Shown: one piece after another, positions 50,184-58,597 of the stretch
Position numbering within the stretch: position 1 is the first letter of the stretch
How the letters are laid out: every line of letters begins with the position of its first letter
Source: Micromonospora citrea
GTDB lineage: Bacteria > Actinomycetota > Actinomycetes > Mycobacteriales > Micromonosporaceae
Length of the DNA: 64,000 bases
Direction of reading: 5' to 3'
NCBI RefSeq assembly: GCF_900090315.1
Contig: NZ_FMHZ01000002.1
Location: 6,170,501 to 6,234,500 of the forward strand
Notes under the pieces: model-generated
The model's input: only the letters and a program-made list of their open reading frames with translations
What the model was told of the DNA's origin: nothing
Database searches by the model: none
Program-made: the position numbers and the translations under genes

Positions 50184-51014
50184 ATGATCGTCGGCATCAT
50201 CGGCCGTGGCCGAATGGGATCCGCCCTGGCCAGGGCGCTTGCGGCGCACGGGCGGCCGGTGCTGATCGCCGGTCGCGGCGACCCCGCGCGGCCGCCCGAG
50301 GCCCTCGCCCCGTATCCCGGAATCCGGCCGGTCCCGACCGGCGCGGTGGTCGCCGGCGCCGACCTGGTCGTGCTGATGCTGCCGTTCGCCGCCGCCGTGG
50401 AACTGGCCCTGGCCGGGCGGCTCGACGACGGCCGAGGCCGCACGGTCATCGACGCGACGAACCCGCCGCCGGCCGACCCCGGACAGTCCGCTCCCGCCGG
50501 TTCCGGCGGTCGGTTACTAGCGGAACTTTTACCGCAGTGGCGCCTCGTCAAGGCGCTCAACACCGTGCCGGCCGGCATGCTGGGCGATCCCGTCCTCGAC
50601 GGACGCCCGGTCACCGTGCCTCTGGCCGGCGACCATCCGGGCGCGAAGGCGGAGGCGAGCGCGTTGGTGCGCCGCCTCGGGTTCGCTCCGATGGACGTCG
50701 GCGGCATCGACCGCGCTCCGGCCCTCGAGTCGCTGGCCGACCTGCTGATGGCGATCAGCAGCCGGCACGCCCTGCGGGGCCGGATCGGCTTCCAGGTCGC
50801 CGTCGCCGAGCCGCTGGCCGTGGTGGACGGCGGGCTTCCCGGCCCGCGGAACGGCGGGCTTCCCGGCCCGTTGGGCGGCGGGCCGCCCACCGCCGCGCAG
50901 GTCGAGGCGGCCGGGCGGGTGCCGGCCGCCGGCGGCGAGCGTCAGCGCCGCCCGCCGCCCGCCGCGGAGAGCGCCCGCTCGCCGGCCGGTCGGCCGCCCA
51001 GGCCGAGCAGGTAG
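50184..51014 (+). CDS. F420-dependent NADP reductase-like oxidoreductase
   Basis: 276 residues. Dinucleotide-binding motif GIIGRGRMGSALA (4-16), then DLVVLMLPFAAA, TVIDATNPPP, VKALNTVPAGM and VPLAGDHPGAK, as in NADPH:F420 reductases and related NADP_Rossmann proteins. Residues past about 215 are Gly/Pro-rich and run antisense over the end of the HxlR gene. Codons 111, 112 and 116 are TTA, CTA and TTA, extraordinary at this GC content. ATG at 50184 follows CGGAG. It could supply reducing power or act on an intermediate. Confidence 0.85.
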   Translation: MIVGIIGRGRMGSALARALAAHGRPVLIAGRGDPARPPEALAPYPGIRPVPTGAVVAGADLVVLMLPFAAAVELALAGRLDDGRGRTVIDATNPPPADPGQSAPAGSGGRLLAELLPQWRLVKALNTVPAGMLGDPVLDGRPVTVPLAGDHPGAKAEASALVRRLGFAPMDVGGIDRAPALESLADLLMAISSRHALRGRIGFQVAVAEPLAVVDGGLPGPRNGGLPGPLGGGPPTAAQVEAAGRVPAAGGERQRRPPPAAESARSPAGRPPRPSR

Positions 51015-51655
51015 AGGCAGCGGGGCAGCGCCGCCGGCGGGCCGGTGACGGAGACCGCCCCGCTGACCACGGCCTCGACCGGCTCGATCGCGCCGCTGCC
51101 GAGGTCGAAGAAGGTCCGGGCGTCCGTGGCGACCCGCAGCGTCGCGTCGGCCCCGGCGGTGCCCTGCACCGTGCGCGCCTCGCCGTCGGCGACGCGGACG
51201 TGGAACACCTCGCCCTCGATGTCGAACTCGTAGACCTCGTCGACGAAGGCCCTGGCCGGGTCGACCATGGACTCGATCGCAAGGACGGCCCAGGAGGCCC
51301 GGGTGACCGAGGCGCCCGTGCGGGCGGGCTGCTCGGCGAGCAGGGTCAACCCGAACCGGGCCAGCACCAGGACCGGCTCCCGCAGCTTCTCGCCCAGCTC
51401 GGTGAGCGCGTAGCCGGCGGTGCGTCGCTCGGCGTCGAGCGGTTGGATGATGCCGGCCTCGGTGAGGAAGGCCAGCCGGTCGGCGAGCAGATTGGTGCCG
51501 ATGCCCGGCAGGGCGTCCAGCAGGTCCCGGTAGCGGCGCGGCCGGACCAGCAGCTCACGGATGATGAGCAGCGTCCACCGTTCACCCACCACGTCCAGTG
51601 CGAAGGCCAGCCCGCATTGCTGGCCGTATGTCCGACGGTCCCGTTGCTCTTTCAC
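50942..51655 (-). CDS. HxlR-family regulator with SCP2-like C-terminal domain
   Basis: 237 residues. HxlR winged helix at about 8-100 (CGLAFALDVVGERWTLLIIREL, RRYRDLLDALPGIGTNLLADRL). The C-terminal ~110 residues resemble a small sterol-carrier-like domain that may sense a ligand. GTG start at 51655. Its 3' end overlaps the convergent oxidoreductase gene by 73 bp, and its 5' end faces the adenosine deaminase gene across 156 bp. Confidence 0.88.
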   Translation of the reverse strand: MKEQRDRRTYGQQCGLAFALDVVGERWTLLIIRELLVRPRRYRDLLDALPGIGTNLLADRLAFLTEAGIIQPLDAERRTAGYALTELGEKLREPVLVLARFGLTLLAEQPARTGASVTRASWAVLAIESMVDPARAFVDEVYEFDIEGEVFHVRVADGEARTVQGTAGADATLRVATDARTFFDLGSGAIEPVEAVVSGAVSVTGPPAALPRCLYLLGLGGRPAGERALSAAGGGRR

Positions 51656-51811
51656 GGCGCTCCTCGATGCCGCAGCGCGGACTCGGCCACGCCTCTTTAC
51701 TTAGACATAGTACATGACTGCCTCTTCCAGATTGCCCTGCTGCCTCGGTAAATTCCGGCGACGTCGATACGTGGCGGTTTGTCCATCGGCGACGTGCCTA
51801 GAATCGGCCCG

Positions 51812-52876
51812 GTGACGACCGCCGTACCGGCCGGGCCCGATCTCGCCGACCTCCTCGCCCGCCTGCCCAAGGTCGAGTTGCACGTGCATCTCGAAGGGTC
51901 GGTGCGCCCGGGGACCCTGCTGCGCGTCGCCCGCCGGCACGGCCTCGACCTCGGCCGGCTGGACGAGGCGGCGGTGACGGAGCTGTTCCGTTTCCGCGAC
52001 TTCCGGCACTTCACAGATCTGTACGAACAGTGCTGTGCGGCGCTGCGCGACCCGGCCGACCTGCAACTGATCACCGAGGAACTCGGCGACGAGGCCCACC
52101 GACAGAACGTCCGCCACCTGGAGGTGACGTTCAGCCCCGGCACGCACTGGCGGGGCGCGGGCATCCCGTTCGACGAGCAGTTGGACGCCGTGGCCAGGGG
52201 CGCCGAGCGGGCCCGGCGTCGTACCGGCGTCACGATGCGTTTCATCGTCGACCACGTCCGGGGCGGCCCGCCGGAGGAGTGCCAGCGGGTCGCCGAGTGG
52301 GCGGTGGCCGGCGCCGACCGGGGCGTGGTGGCGCTCGGACTCGGCGGTTTCGAGCCGGGGCGTCCCGCGTCGCTGTTCGGGGAGGCCGTCGGGTGGGCCG
52401 CGGCCCGGGGGACGCCCCTCGTGCCGCACGCGGGCGAGGCGGTGGGGCCCGAGGGCGTCTGGGACTGCCTGTCGTTCCACCCGCCCCGCATCGGGCACGG
52501 CGTCCGGGCGGTCGAGGACCCGGGCCTGGTGGCCGCGCTCCGGGAGCGGGGCGTGGTCCTCGACGTCTGCCCCGTCAGCAACCTGCGTACCGGCGTGGTC
52601 TCCGAGCCGGGGGCGCACCCGCTGCGCCGGCTGTGGGACGCCGGGGTGCGGCTGACCCTCAACACCGACGACCCCAGCATGTTCCACACCGACCTACTCG
52701 CCGAACACCGGTTCGCCGTCGAGTGGCACGGCTTCACCGTCGCCGAACTCGCCGCCATGACGCTGATCGGCGTCGACGCCGCGCTGCTGCCCCCGACCGA
52801 GCGCCAGGCGCTGCGCGAGCGGGTGACGACCGAGCTGGCCGGGCTGGGCGTGACCGCCGCCCGCCTGCCCGCCTGA
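51812..52876 (+). CDS. add: adenosine deaminase
   Basis: 354 residues. Metal ligands His24 and His26 in ELHVHLEGS, the HAGE active-site motif, GHGV, and LNTDDPSMF with the catalytic aspartates are all present. GTG at 51812 is chosen; TTG at 51779 would add 11 residues. The enzyme converts adenosine to inosine. The homocysteine methyltransferase gene converges on it 10 bp downstream. It may drain the adenosine made when SAM-dependent methylation products are hydrolysed. Confidence 0.92.
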   Translation: MTTAVPAGPDLADLLARLPKVELHVHLEGSVRPGTLLRVARRHGLDLGRLDEAAVTELFRFRDFRHFTDLYEQCCAALRDPADLQLITEELGDEAHRQNVRHLEVTFSPGTHWRGAGIPFDEQLDAVARGAERARRRTGVTMRFIVDHVRGGPPEECQRVAEWAVAGADRGVVALGLGGFEPGRPASLFGEAVGWAAARGTPLVPHAGEAVGPEGVWDCLSFHPPRIGHGVRAVEDPGLVAALRERGVVLDVCPVSNLRTGVVSEPGAHPLRRLWDAGVRLTLNTDDPSMFHTDLLAEHRFAVEWHGFTVAELAAMTLIGVDAALLPPTERQALRERVTTELAGLGVTAARLPA

Positions 52877-52886
52877 CCGGGCACGG

Positions 52887-53801
52887 TCAGCCGGGGCACG
52901 GCGACAGGCGGGACCGGAGCGCGGCGATGTGCGCCGGCGTGGTGCCGCAGCAACCGCCGACGACGCCGAGCCCGAGCGGGCGCCAGGCGTCCCAGAGGCC
53001 GGCGAAGGCGTCCGGCGCCAGGCGGGGCGGCAGGTACCGGTCCACCGGAGTGGCCGGCGGCACGCCGCTGCGGTCCTCCACGTTCGGGTAGGCGCCGAGC
53101 AGGCCCGGCCCCGCCTCCCGGAGCCGCCGCAGCGCCCGCCCCGTCCCGGCGGGATCCGTGCAGTTCACCAGGACCGCCGTCGCGCCGGCCACCCGCACCG
53201 CGTCGGCCGCCGCCACGAGGTCCTCACCGGACAGCAGGCGCGCGTCGCCGGTGCAGACGAAGCTCACCCAGGCCGGCAGGCCGCGCTCGCGTACCGCCCG
53301 GGTCGCGGTCACCGCCTCCCGGACGGTGTTCATGGTCTCGACCAGCGCCAGGTCGACGCCGGCGCGAGCGAGCTGCTCGGCCAGCCAGCCGTGCTCCCGC
53401 CGCAGCGCCGCCGCGCCGGGCACCAGGTCGGGCCGGTAGCAGTCCTCGACCGGGGCGACGGAGGCGGCGACGAGCACCCGGCGACCGGCCGCCGCGGCGT
53501 CGGCGGCCCGGCGGGCCAGCGTCACGGCGGTACGGACGAGGCCCGCCGCGGTGGCGTCGTCCGCCCCGGCCCGGCACGCCGCCCGCAGGGTGGTGCGGAA
53601 CGTGTCGGCGGTGAGCACGTCCGCCCCCGCCGCGACGTAACCGTCGTGGACCCGGGAGACGAGGCGGCGGCCCTCGGCGTCCAGCAGGCAGCGCGCCGTC
53701 CACCACGGGGCGGTGACGGAGCGCCCGTGGCGCTGCAACTCGGTGCCGAGCCCGCCGTCGAGGAGTAACGGTCCGGCCGCCGGCACCCCCGACCCGTCCA
53801 C
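52887..53801 (-). CDS. mmuM: homocysteine S-methyltransferase
   Basis: 304 residues, Pfam S-methyl_trans type. It starts VDGSGVPAAGPLLLDGGLGTELQRHG. GTG at 53801 lies five bases past GGGGAGG, so the long upstream extension is rejected. Zinc ligands are the Cys in VLVNCTD and the pair in GGCCGTTPAH. It remakes methionine from homocysteine using S-methylmethionine or SAM. Among so many methyltransferases and a methionine gamma-lyase (CalE6) this could maintain the methionine pool. Confidence 0.92.
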   Translation of the reverse strand: MDGSGVPAAGPLLLDGGLGTELQRHGRSVTAPWWTARCLLDAEGRRLVSRVHDGYVAAGADVLTADTFRTTLRAACRAGADDATAAGLVRTAVTLARRAADAAAAGRRVLVAASVAPVEDCYRPDLVPGAAALRREHGWLAEQLARAGVDLALVETMNTVREAVTATRAVRERGLPAWVSFVCTGDARLLSGEDLVAAADAVRVAGATAVLVNCTDPAGTGRALRRLREAGPGLLGAYPNVEDRSGVPPATPVDRYLPPRLAPDAFAGLWDAWRPLGLGVVGGCCGTTPAHIAALRSRLSPCPG

Positions 53802-53972
53802 CGGCGCCTCCCCGGTCCCGCCGGCCCCGCGCGCCGGGGCCGGTCCCGCCCGATCGTGGCACGACCCGCCGGGGCGGCACGACGCCCGCGCGCCGCCGTG
53901 GGACAACTCCGCAAGCTGCGAGAGCGGCACGACGCCGACGGCCACGACCCTACGGCGCGCGCCGGGCCGGGG

Positions 53973-55151
53973 TCAGGACCGGGGTGCGGCGATCGCCGCG
54001 ACGCTGCCGAGCAGCGCCCGCACGTCGTCGCGGGTGGTGTAGCGGGCCACCCCGGCCCGCAGGGAGTCGGGCCGGCCGGGGGAGACGGCCCGCAGGGCCC
54101 GCTCCGCGCCGAAGGTGCCGTGCCCCACGGTGATCCCCTCCTCGGCGAGGATCGCCGCCACGTCGGCGGCGGACCGGCCGGCGACCTGGAAGGAGACGAT
54201 CGGCACCGGGGACCTGCCGTCCGGGCGGCCGAGGACGCGCACCCCGTCGATCATCCGCAGCCCGCGTGCCAGCAGGTTGGCGAGGCGATCGCCGTGCCGG
54301 AACACGGCGGCGCGATCCCAGTGCAGCAGCACCTCGGCCGCCACCCCGGCGGCGAGCACCACCTCGATCCCCGGCCCCCGCGCCGCGCCCGCCCGGTCGG
54401 CCGTCCGGGCGACCGTCGCCCCGAGCCGCCGGTCGCGGTTCCACAGCAGCCCGCACCGCGGGCCGTACCACTTGTCGGCGGAGGTGACGAAGGCGTCGCA
54501 GCCCCACGCGGCGACGTCCACGAACCGGTGCGCCGGCGCCTGCACCCCGTCGACGAAGATCCGCGCGCCGGTGGACCGCGCGGCCGCGCAGATCGCCGGG
54601 ATGTCCGGCGCGCTGCCCAGGACGTTGGACCCGGCGGTGACCGCGACCCACCGGGTACGCGGGGTGAGCTGCTCGGTCACCGCGTCGACGGTCAGCTCGC
54701 CGTTCGGCGACAGGTCCGCCACCCGGACGACGGCGCCCTGCCGCCGGGCGGACTCGCGCCACGGGTCCACGTTCGCGGCGTGGTCGAGGGCCGTGCACAT
54801 CACCTCGTCGCCGGGGCGGAGGGTGGGCGCGACGGAGCGCACGAACCCCTCGGTCAGGCTCGTCATGTCGGCGCCGAACGACACGACGCCGCCGGGCGCC
54901 CCGATCAGTGCCCGGAACCGGCCGGCCGCCCAGTCGAGCACCGTACGGGACCGGGGGTGGGCGACGTCCGCGCCGGGGGCCCCGGCGTGCGCGGGATACC
55001 GGGCCATCACGTCGTGGACCGCGTGGTGCACGAGCGTGCCGGCGGGGGCGTCGAACCGCGCGACGCCCGGTCGCAGCTCGGGGAACTGCTCGGTGACGGG
55101 CCGCGTCACCAGGGCGGTCAGGGGGAGCGTACTCAGCTCGCCGAAGGTCAT
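53973..55151 (-). CDS. class V PLP aminotransferase/desulfurase-like enzyme
   Basis: 392 residues, third class V PLP enzyme in the window. Key parts are DHAANVDPW, IFVDGVQAPAHRFVDV, and the PLP lysine in SADKWYGPRCGLLW. The active-site Cys loop of CsdA (RSGVHC type) is not seen: the C-terminal region reads ITVGHGTFGAERALR. It may therefore act as a lyase or aminotransferase rather than a desulfurase. ATG at 55151, weak ribosome site. The small peptide gene lies 312 bp upstream on the same strand. Confidence 0.85.
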   Translation of the reverse strand: MTFGELSTLPLTALVTRPVTEQFPELRPGVARFDAPAGTLVHHAVHDVMARYPAHAGAPGADVAHPRSRTVLDWAAGRFRALIGAPGGVVSFGADMTSLTEGFVRSVAPTLRPGDEVMCTALDHAANVDPWRESARRQGAVVRVADLSPNGELTVDAVTEQLTPRTRWVAVTAGSNVLGSAPDIPAICAAARSTGARIFVDGVQAPAHRFVDVAAWGCDAFVTSADKWYGPRCGLLWNRDRRLGATVARTADRAGAARGPGIEVVLAAGVAAEVLLHWDRAAVFRHGDRLANLLARGLRMIDGVRVLGRPDGRSPVPIVSFQVAGRSAADVAAILAEEGITVGHGTFGAERALRAVSPGRPDSLRAGVARYTTRDDVRALLGSVAAIAAPRS

Positions 55152-55463
55152 CTCAACGGGAGGGATCAGATCGTCGCGGCGGTCGTACGGGCGCGCGCGG
55201 CGGTGCCGGTCGACAGCGGGGAACCAGGCAGAGCACGGTCCCGACAGGGCACCGGCACGGTGTCTCCTCGATGGGCGCATGTGGACATCGCGTTCGTCGC
55301 AGCTGCGTGCTATCCCAGAGTGTTGCTGACGGGCCGCGTGGAACGGCTCTTCTCAGTTCGGCAAAAACTATCACATCCGACGTCGTACGGGGAGCCCGTG
55401 GTGACACTGGTGTAATTCGCCCGTCGCGCTGGGTGCCGCCCGCCCCGAGGAGGGTGCGCCCGG
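55152..55463. other. 312-bp intergenic region
   Basis: The region lies between the 90-residue ORF and the class V PLP gene, both minus strand. It contains an A/T-rich patch at about 55355-55380 that could hold the PLP gene promoter. No RNA gene or convincing small ORF is visible. Confidence 0.6.
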
Positions 55464-55736
55464 CTAGGGCATGAGCCCGGGGCCGCCCGGCCCGGCGTCG
55501 GTCGCCGCCGGGCCGGCGTCCGCGTCGGCGTCCCGGGGGCCGCCCCACCACCAGGGGTCCGTGTCGCTCGCCCGGGCGGGTGGGGGGTTCCGCTGTGCCG
55601 CCCCGCCGTCCGGGCCGGTTCCGGTCTGCCACGACATGTGCCGGGCGTCGATCTCGGGCACCTCGGCGGGTGCGCCGGCGTCGGCGGCCCGCCCGTCGTC
55701 CGGCGCGAACCCGCCGTGACAGGCGACGGACACCAT
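55464..55736 (-). CDS. small 90-residue peptide, unknown
   Basis: The ATG at 55736 is preceded by GGGAGGTCCGCG, an excellent ribosome site, which supports a real gene. The product begins MVSVACHGGFAPDDG and is rich in Asp, Ala, Gly and Pro with a DTDPWWWGGP patch; no domain or signal peptide is recognised. It lies 39 bp past the dTDP-glucose dehydratase stop on the same strand. It could be a precursor peptide, a regulator or a non-functional reading frame. A TldD/TldE pair that could process peptides is in the same cluster. Confidence 0.55.
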   Translation of the reverse strand: MVSVACHGGFAPDDGRAADAGAPAEVPEIDARHMSWQTGTGPDGGAAQRNPPPARASDTDPWWWGGPRDADADAGPAATDAGPGGPGLMP

Positions 55737-55775
55737 CGCGGACCTCCCGTCCGGTGTCGATCGAGGACAGCCAGG

Positions 55776-56804
55776 CTAACCCGCGGCCCGCTGCTGCCGG
55801 TCTCCCAGCTTGCGCAACAGCGGGCGTCGTTTCAGCGGCTCCCACCAGGGGCGGTTCGCCCGGTACCAGGCGACGGTCTCGGCGAGCCCGTCGGCGAGAT
55901 CCCGGCGCGGCGCGTACCCGAGCTCGCATCTGATCTTGTTCCAGTCGACCGCGTAGCGCCGGTCGTGCCCCTTGCGGTCCTCGACGTACCGGATCCGGTC
56001 GGGGGCGGCCCCGCACGCCTCCAGCAGGCGCTCCGCCATCTCCCGGTTGGTCAGCTGCGTGCCGCCGCCGATGTTGTAGACCTCGCCGGCCCGGCCCCGC
56101 GTCCGCACCAGCTCCAGCGCCCGGACGTGGTCGTCGACGTGCAGCCAGTCGCGTACGTGCAGCCCGTCGCCGTAGAGCGGGACGTCGCCGCCGTCCAGCA
56201 GGTTCGTGATCGCCAGCGGCACCAGCTTCTCCGGGTGCTGGTGCGGGCCGTAGTTGTTGGCGCACCGCGTCACCCGCACGTCCAGCCCGTGGGTGCGGAC
56301 GAAGGCGAGGGCGAGCAGATCGCTGGCGGCCTTCGCGGCGGCGTACGGCGAGCTCGGCAGGACCGGGTCCGTCTCCGGCCACGTGCCCTGCTCGATCGAG
56401 CCGTACACCTCGTCCGTCGAGACGTGCACGAAGGCCGCGCCGTCGCCGTGCCGCCGCCGGACCGCCTCCAGCAGCGTGTAGGTGCCCAGCGCGTTGGTGC
56501 GGACGAAGTCGCCGCCGTCGGCGATGGACCGGTCGACGTGGGACTCGGCGGCGAAGTGCACGACCTGGTCGTGCTCCGCCACCAGCCGGTCGACCAGGAG
56601 GCTGTCGCAGATGTCGCCGCGGACGAAACGGTAGCCGGGGTGGGCGGCGACCGGGCGCAGGTTGGCGAGGTTGCCCGCGTACGTCAGCTTGTCCAGCACG
56701 GTGATCCGGACGCCGCGCGGTCCGGCGGGGCCCAGCAGGGTCCGGACGTAGTGCGAGCCGATGAAGCCGGCCCCGCCGGTGACGAGGATCCGCGTCGCCG
56801 TCAT
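55776..56804 (-). CDS. rmlB: dTDP-glucose 4,6-dehydratase (RmlB type)
   Basis: 342 residues, extended SDR. GGAGFIGSHYV at 10-20, STDEVYGS with Thr130, Asp131 and Glu132, and the active-site Tyr154/Lys158 in SPYAAAKAAS. It forms TDP-4-keto-6-deoxyglucose, branch point for the rhamnose, thiosugar and hydroxyaminosugar. The calicheamicin enzyme is probably CalS3, from memory. ATG at 56804 overlaps the rmlD stop by 4 bp. Confidence 0.94.
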   Translation of the reverse strand: MTATRILVTGGAGFIGSHYVRTLLGPAGPRGVRITVLDKLTYAGNLANLRPVAAHPGYRFVRGDICDSLLVDRLVAEHDQVVHFAAESHVDRSIADGGDFVRTNALGTYTLLEAVRRRHGDGAAFVHVSTDEVYGSIEQGTWPETDPVLPSSPYAAAKAASDLLALAFVRTHGLDVRVTRCANNYGPHQHPEKLVPLAITNLLDGGDVPLYGDGLHVRDWLHVDDHVRALELVRTRGRAGEVYNIGGGTQLTNREMAERLLEACGAAPDRIRYVEDRKGHDRRYAVDWNKIRCELGYAPRRDLADGLAETVAWYRANRPWWEPLKRRPLLRKLGDRQQRAAG

Positions 56805-57796
56805 GCCGGCCTCCGTCGCGTGCGACCCGCGCCGCCGGCCACGGCCGGGCTCCGCTGCTCGGCCACGGCCGGGCTCTGCTGCTCGGCCACGGCCGGGCTC
56901 TGCTGCTCGGCCACGGCCGCGCTCTGCTGCTCGGCCACGGCCGCCTCGATCATCCGCCGCCACGGCGGCAGCGGGCCGAGCCCGGCCCGCGCCCACCCGT
57001 CGTGCCCGAGGACGGAGATCCGTGGCCGTCGCGCCGGCCGGGCGGCGACCGCCCGGCTGTCCGTCGGGCGCACCCGGCCCGGGTCGAGCCCGTGCAGCGC
57101 GAAGACCGCGCGGGCGAAGCCGTACCAGGTGGTCCGGCCGGCCGCGGTGCCGTGGTAGATGCCGGCCGGCGCCCGTCCGGCGGCGGCCAGCCCGGCCAGC
57201 GTCACCAGGCGGGCGGCCAGCGCCCTGGCCCAGGTGGGCTGGCCGTGCTGGTCGTCCACCACGTCCACGAACTCCGTCTCGGCGGCCCGGCGCAGCACCG
57301 CCCGGACGAAGTTGGGGCCGTGGCGGCCGTACAGCCAGCCCGTGCGGACGACGTAGCCCCGACCGGGTAGCAGGTCACGCACGGCCCGCTCGCCCGCGAG
57401 CTTGCTGCGGCCGTACGCGTTCAACGGCGCCGGCGGGGCGTCCTCGGGCCAGGGCACCTCGGTCTCGCCGGAGAAGACGTAGTCGCTGGACAGGTGGATC
57501 AGGACCGCCCCGCTGCGCGCGCAGGCCCGGGCCAGGTGGGCGGGGCCGGCGCCGTTCACCGCCGTGGCGCCGGCCTCGTCCGACTCGGCCCCGTCGACGT
57601 CGGTCCAGGCGGCGGCGTTGACGACCACGTCGTGGCCGGGCACCGCGCGCCGGACGGCGGCGGCGTCGGTGATGTCGAGCCCGGCCCGGTCGAGGGTGGT
57701 GTGCCGGCCCTCGGCGACGGCGAGGACCTCGCACAGCTCGCGGCCCAGCAACCCGCCCGCCCCGGTCACCAGCAGCCGCGGTGCCGGCGCGCTCAT
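56801..57796 (-). CDS. rmlD: dTDP-4-dehydrorhamnose reductase (RmlD type) with a repetitive C-terminus
   Basis: 331 residues. NADP-binding GAGGLLGRELC, SSDYVFSGETE, the YGRSKLAGE active-site motif and RTGWLYG. The domain ends near residue 285; after it come four or more copies of the octapeptide AVAEQQSP and an Arg-rich end. It would reduce the 4-keto group to make TDP-L-rhamnose, or a related 4-ketosugar. The repeat tail is probably disordered. Confidence 0.92.
   Translation of the reverse strand: MSAPAPRLLVTGAGGLLGRELCEVLAVAEGRHTTLDRAGLDITDAAAVRRAVPGHDVVVNAAAWTDVDGAESDEAGATAVNGAGPAHLARACARSGAVLIHLSSDYVFSGETEVPWPEDAPPAPLNAYGRSKLAGERAVRDLLPGRGYVVRTGWLYGRHGPNFVRAVLRRAAETEFVDVVDDQHGQPTWARALAARLVTLAGLAAAGRAPAGIYHGTAAGRTTWYGFARAVFALHGLDPGRVRPTDSRAVAARPARRPRISVLGHDGWARAGLGPLPPWRRMIEAAVAEQQSAAVAEQQSPAVAEQQSPAVAEQRSPAVAGGAGRTRRRPA
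56837..56944 (-). repeat. 24-bp in-frame tandem repeat in rmlD
   Basis: Four 24-bp units (56837-56860, 56861-56884, 56885-56908, 56909-56932) plus half a fifth. On the minus strand they encode the octapeptide AVAEQQS(P/A). Confidence 0.92.
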
Positions 57797-57964
57797 CGCC
57801 GAACTCCGGTGCGTCGTCGCCTCCGCCGTTCCGAAGTCGTAATCCACAATGGACGATGGACGCTCCGGCGTGGCCGGTGGACGCCGCGTCGGTTTTCGGA
57901 TTCGCTGGCCCGGCGGCCGACCGTGGCCGGCCGCGGGGTTCCGCGACGGGCGAGGAGGACAGTG

Positions 57965-58537
57965 GTGGACATCCGGGCGTTGACGATCGAGGGTTCGTGG
58001 CTGGTAACCCCGGAGCAGCACCACGACGACCGGGGCATGTTCCTGGAGTGGTACCAGGCGGGCCGCTTCACCGAGGCGGTCGGACGGCCGTTCACGCTGG
58101 CGCAGTCCAACGTCTCCGTCTCGGGACGGGGGGTGATCCGCGGCATCCATCTGGTGGACGTGCCACCCGGCCAGGACAAGTACATCACCTGCGTCTCCGG
58201 TGCCGTGCTCGACGTCGTGGTGGACCTGCGGGTGGGCTCGCCGACCTTCGGCCGGTGGGAGGCGGTGCGGCTGGACGACGTCGACCGGCGGGCCGTCCAC
58301 CTCGACGCCGGGCTCGGGCACGCGTTCTGCGCGTTGACCGAGCCGGCCACCGTCGTGTACCTGTGCTCGTCGCCGTACGACCCGGCGGCCGAACGCACCG
58401 TCAACCCCCTCGACCCGGAACTCGGAATCACCTGGCCGGCCGGGCCGAGGCGACTGTCGACCCGGGACGCCACCGCCCAGACCGTGGCGCAGGCGCTGGC
58501 CGCCGGGGTGCTGCCGGCCTACGTCCCGCACGGGTAG
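57965..58537 (+). CDS. rmlC: dTDP-4-dehydrorhamnose 3,5-epimerase (RmlC type)
   Basis: 190-residue cupin. Family motifs: HHDDRGMFLEWYQ, AQSNVSVSGRGVIRGIH (with the catalytic His), and VVDLRVGSPTFGRWEAVRLD. GTG at 57965, six bases past GAGGAGG, is preferred to GTG 57962. With RmlA, RmlB and RmlD it completes TDP-rhamnose synthesis for the sugar that CalS11 methylates and CalG1 transfers. Divergent from rmlD. Confidence 0.93.
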   Translation: MDIRALTIEGSWLVTPEQHHDDRGMFLEWYQAGRFTEAVGRPFTLAQSNVSVSGRGVIRGIHLVDVPPGQDKYITCVSGAVLDVVVDLRVGSPTFGRWEAVRLDDVDRRAVHLDAGLGHAFCALTEPATVVYLCSSPYDPAAERTVNPLDPELGITWPAGPRRLSTRDATAQTVAQALAAGVLPAYVPHG

Positions 58538-58597
58538 CGGGACGCGGCACCGCCCGGACGCCACCGCGGGTCCGACGCCGGGCCCGCGCGGCATCCC

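Noticed and set aside
52887..53945. Longer homocysteine methyltransferase starting at 53945
   Set aside because: The extra 48 residues match no family, and GTG 53801 has a strong ribosome site just before the conserved domain.
55471..55719. 82-residue plus-strand ORF opposite the small peptide
   Set aside because: No ribosome site and the neighbouring genes are on the minus strand; the minus-strand frame has an excellent site.
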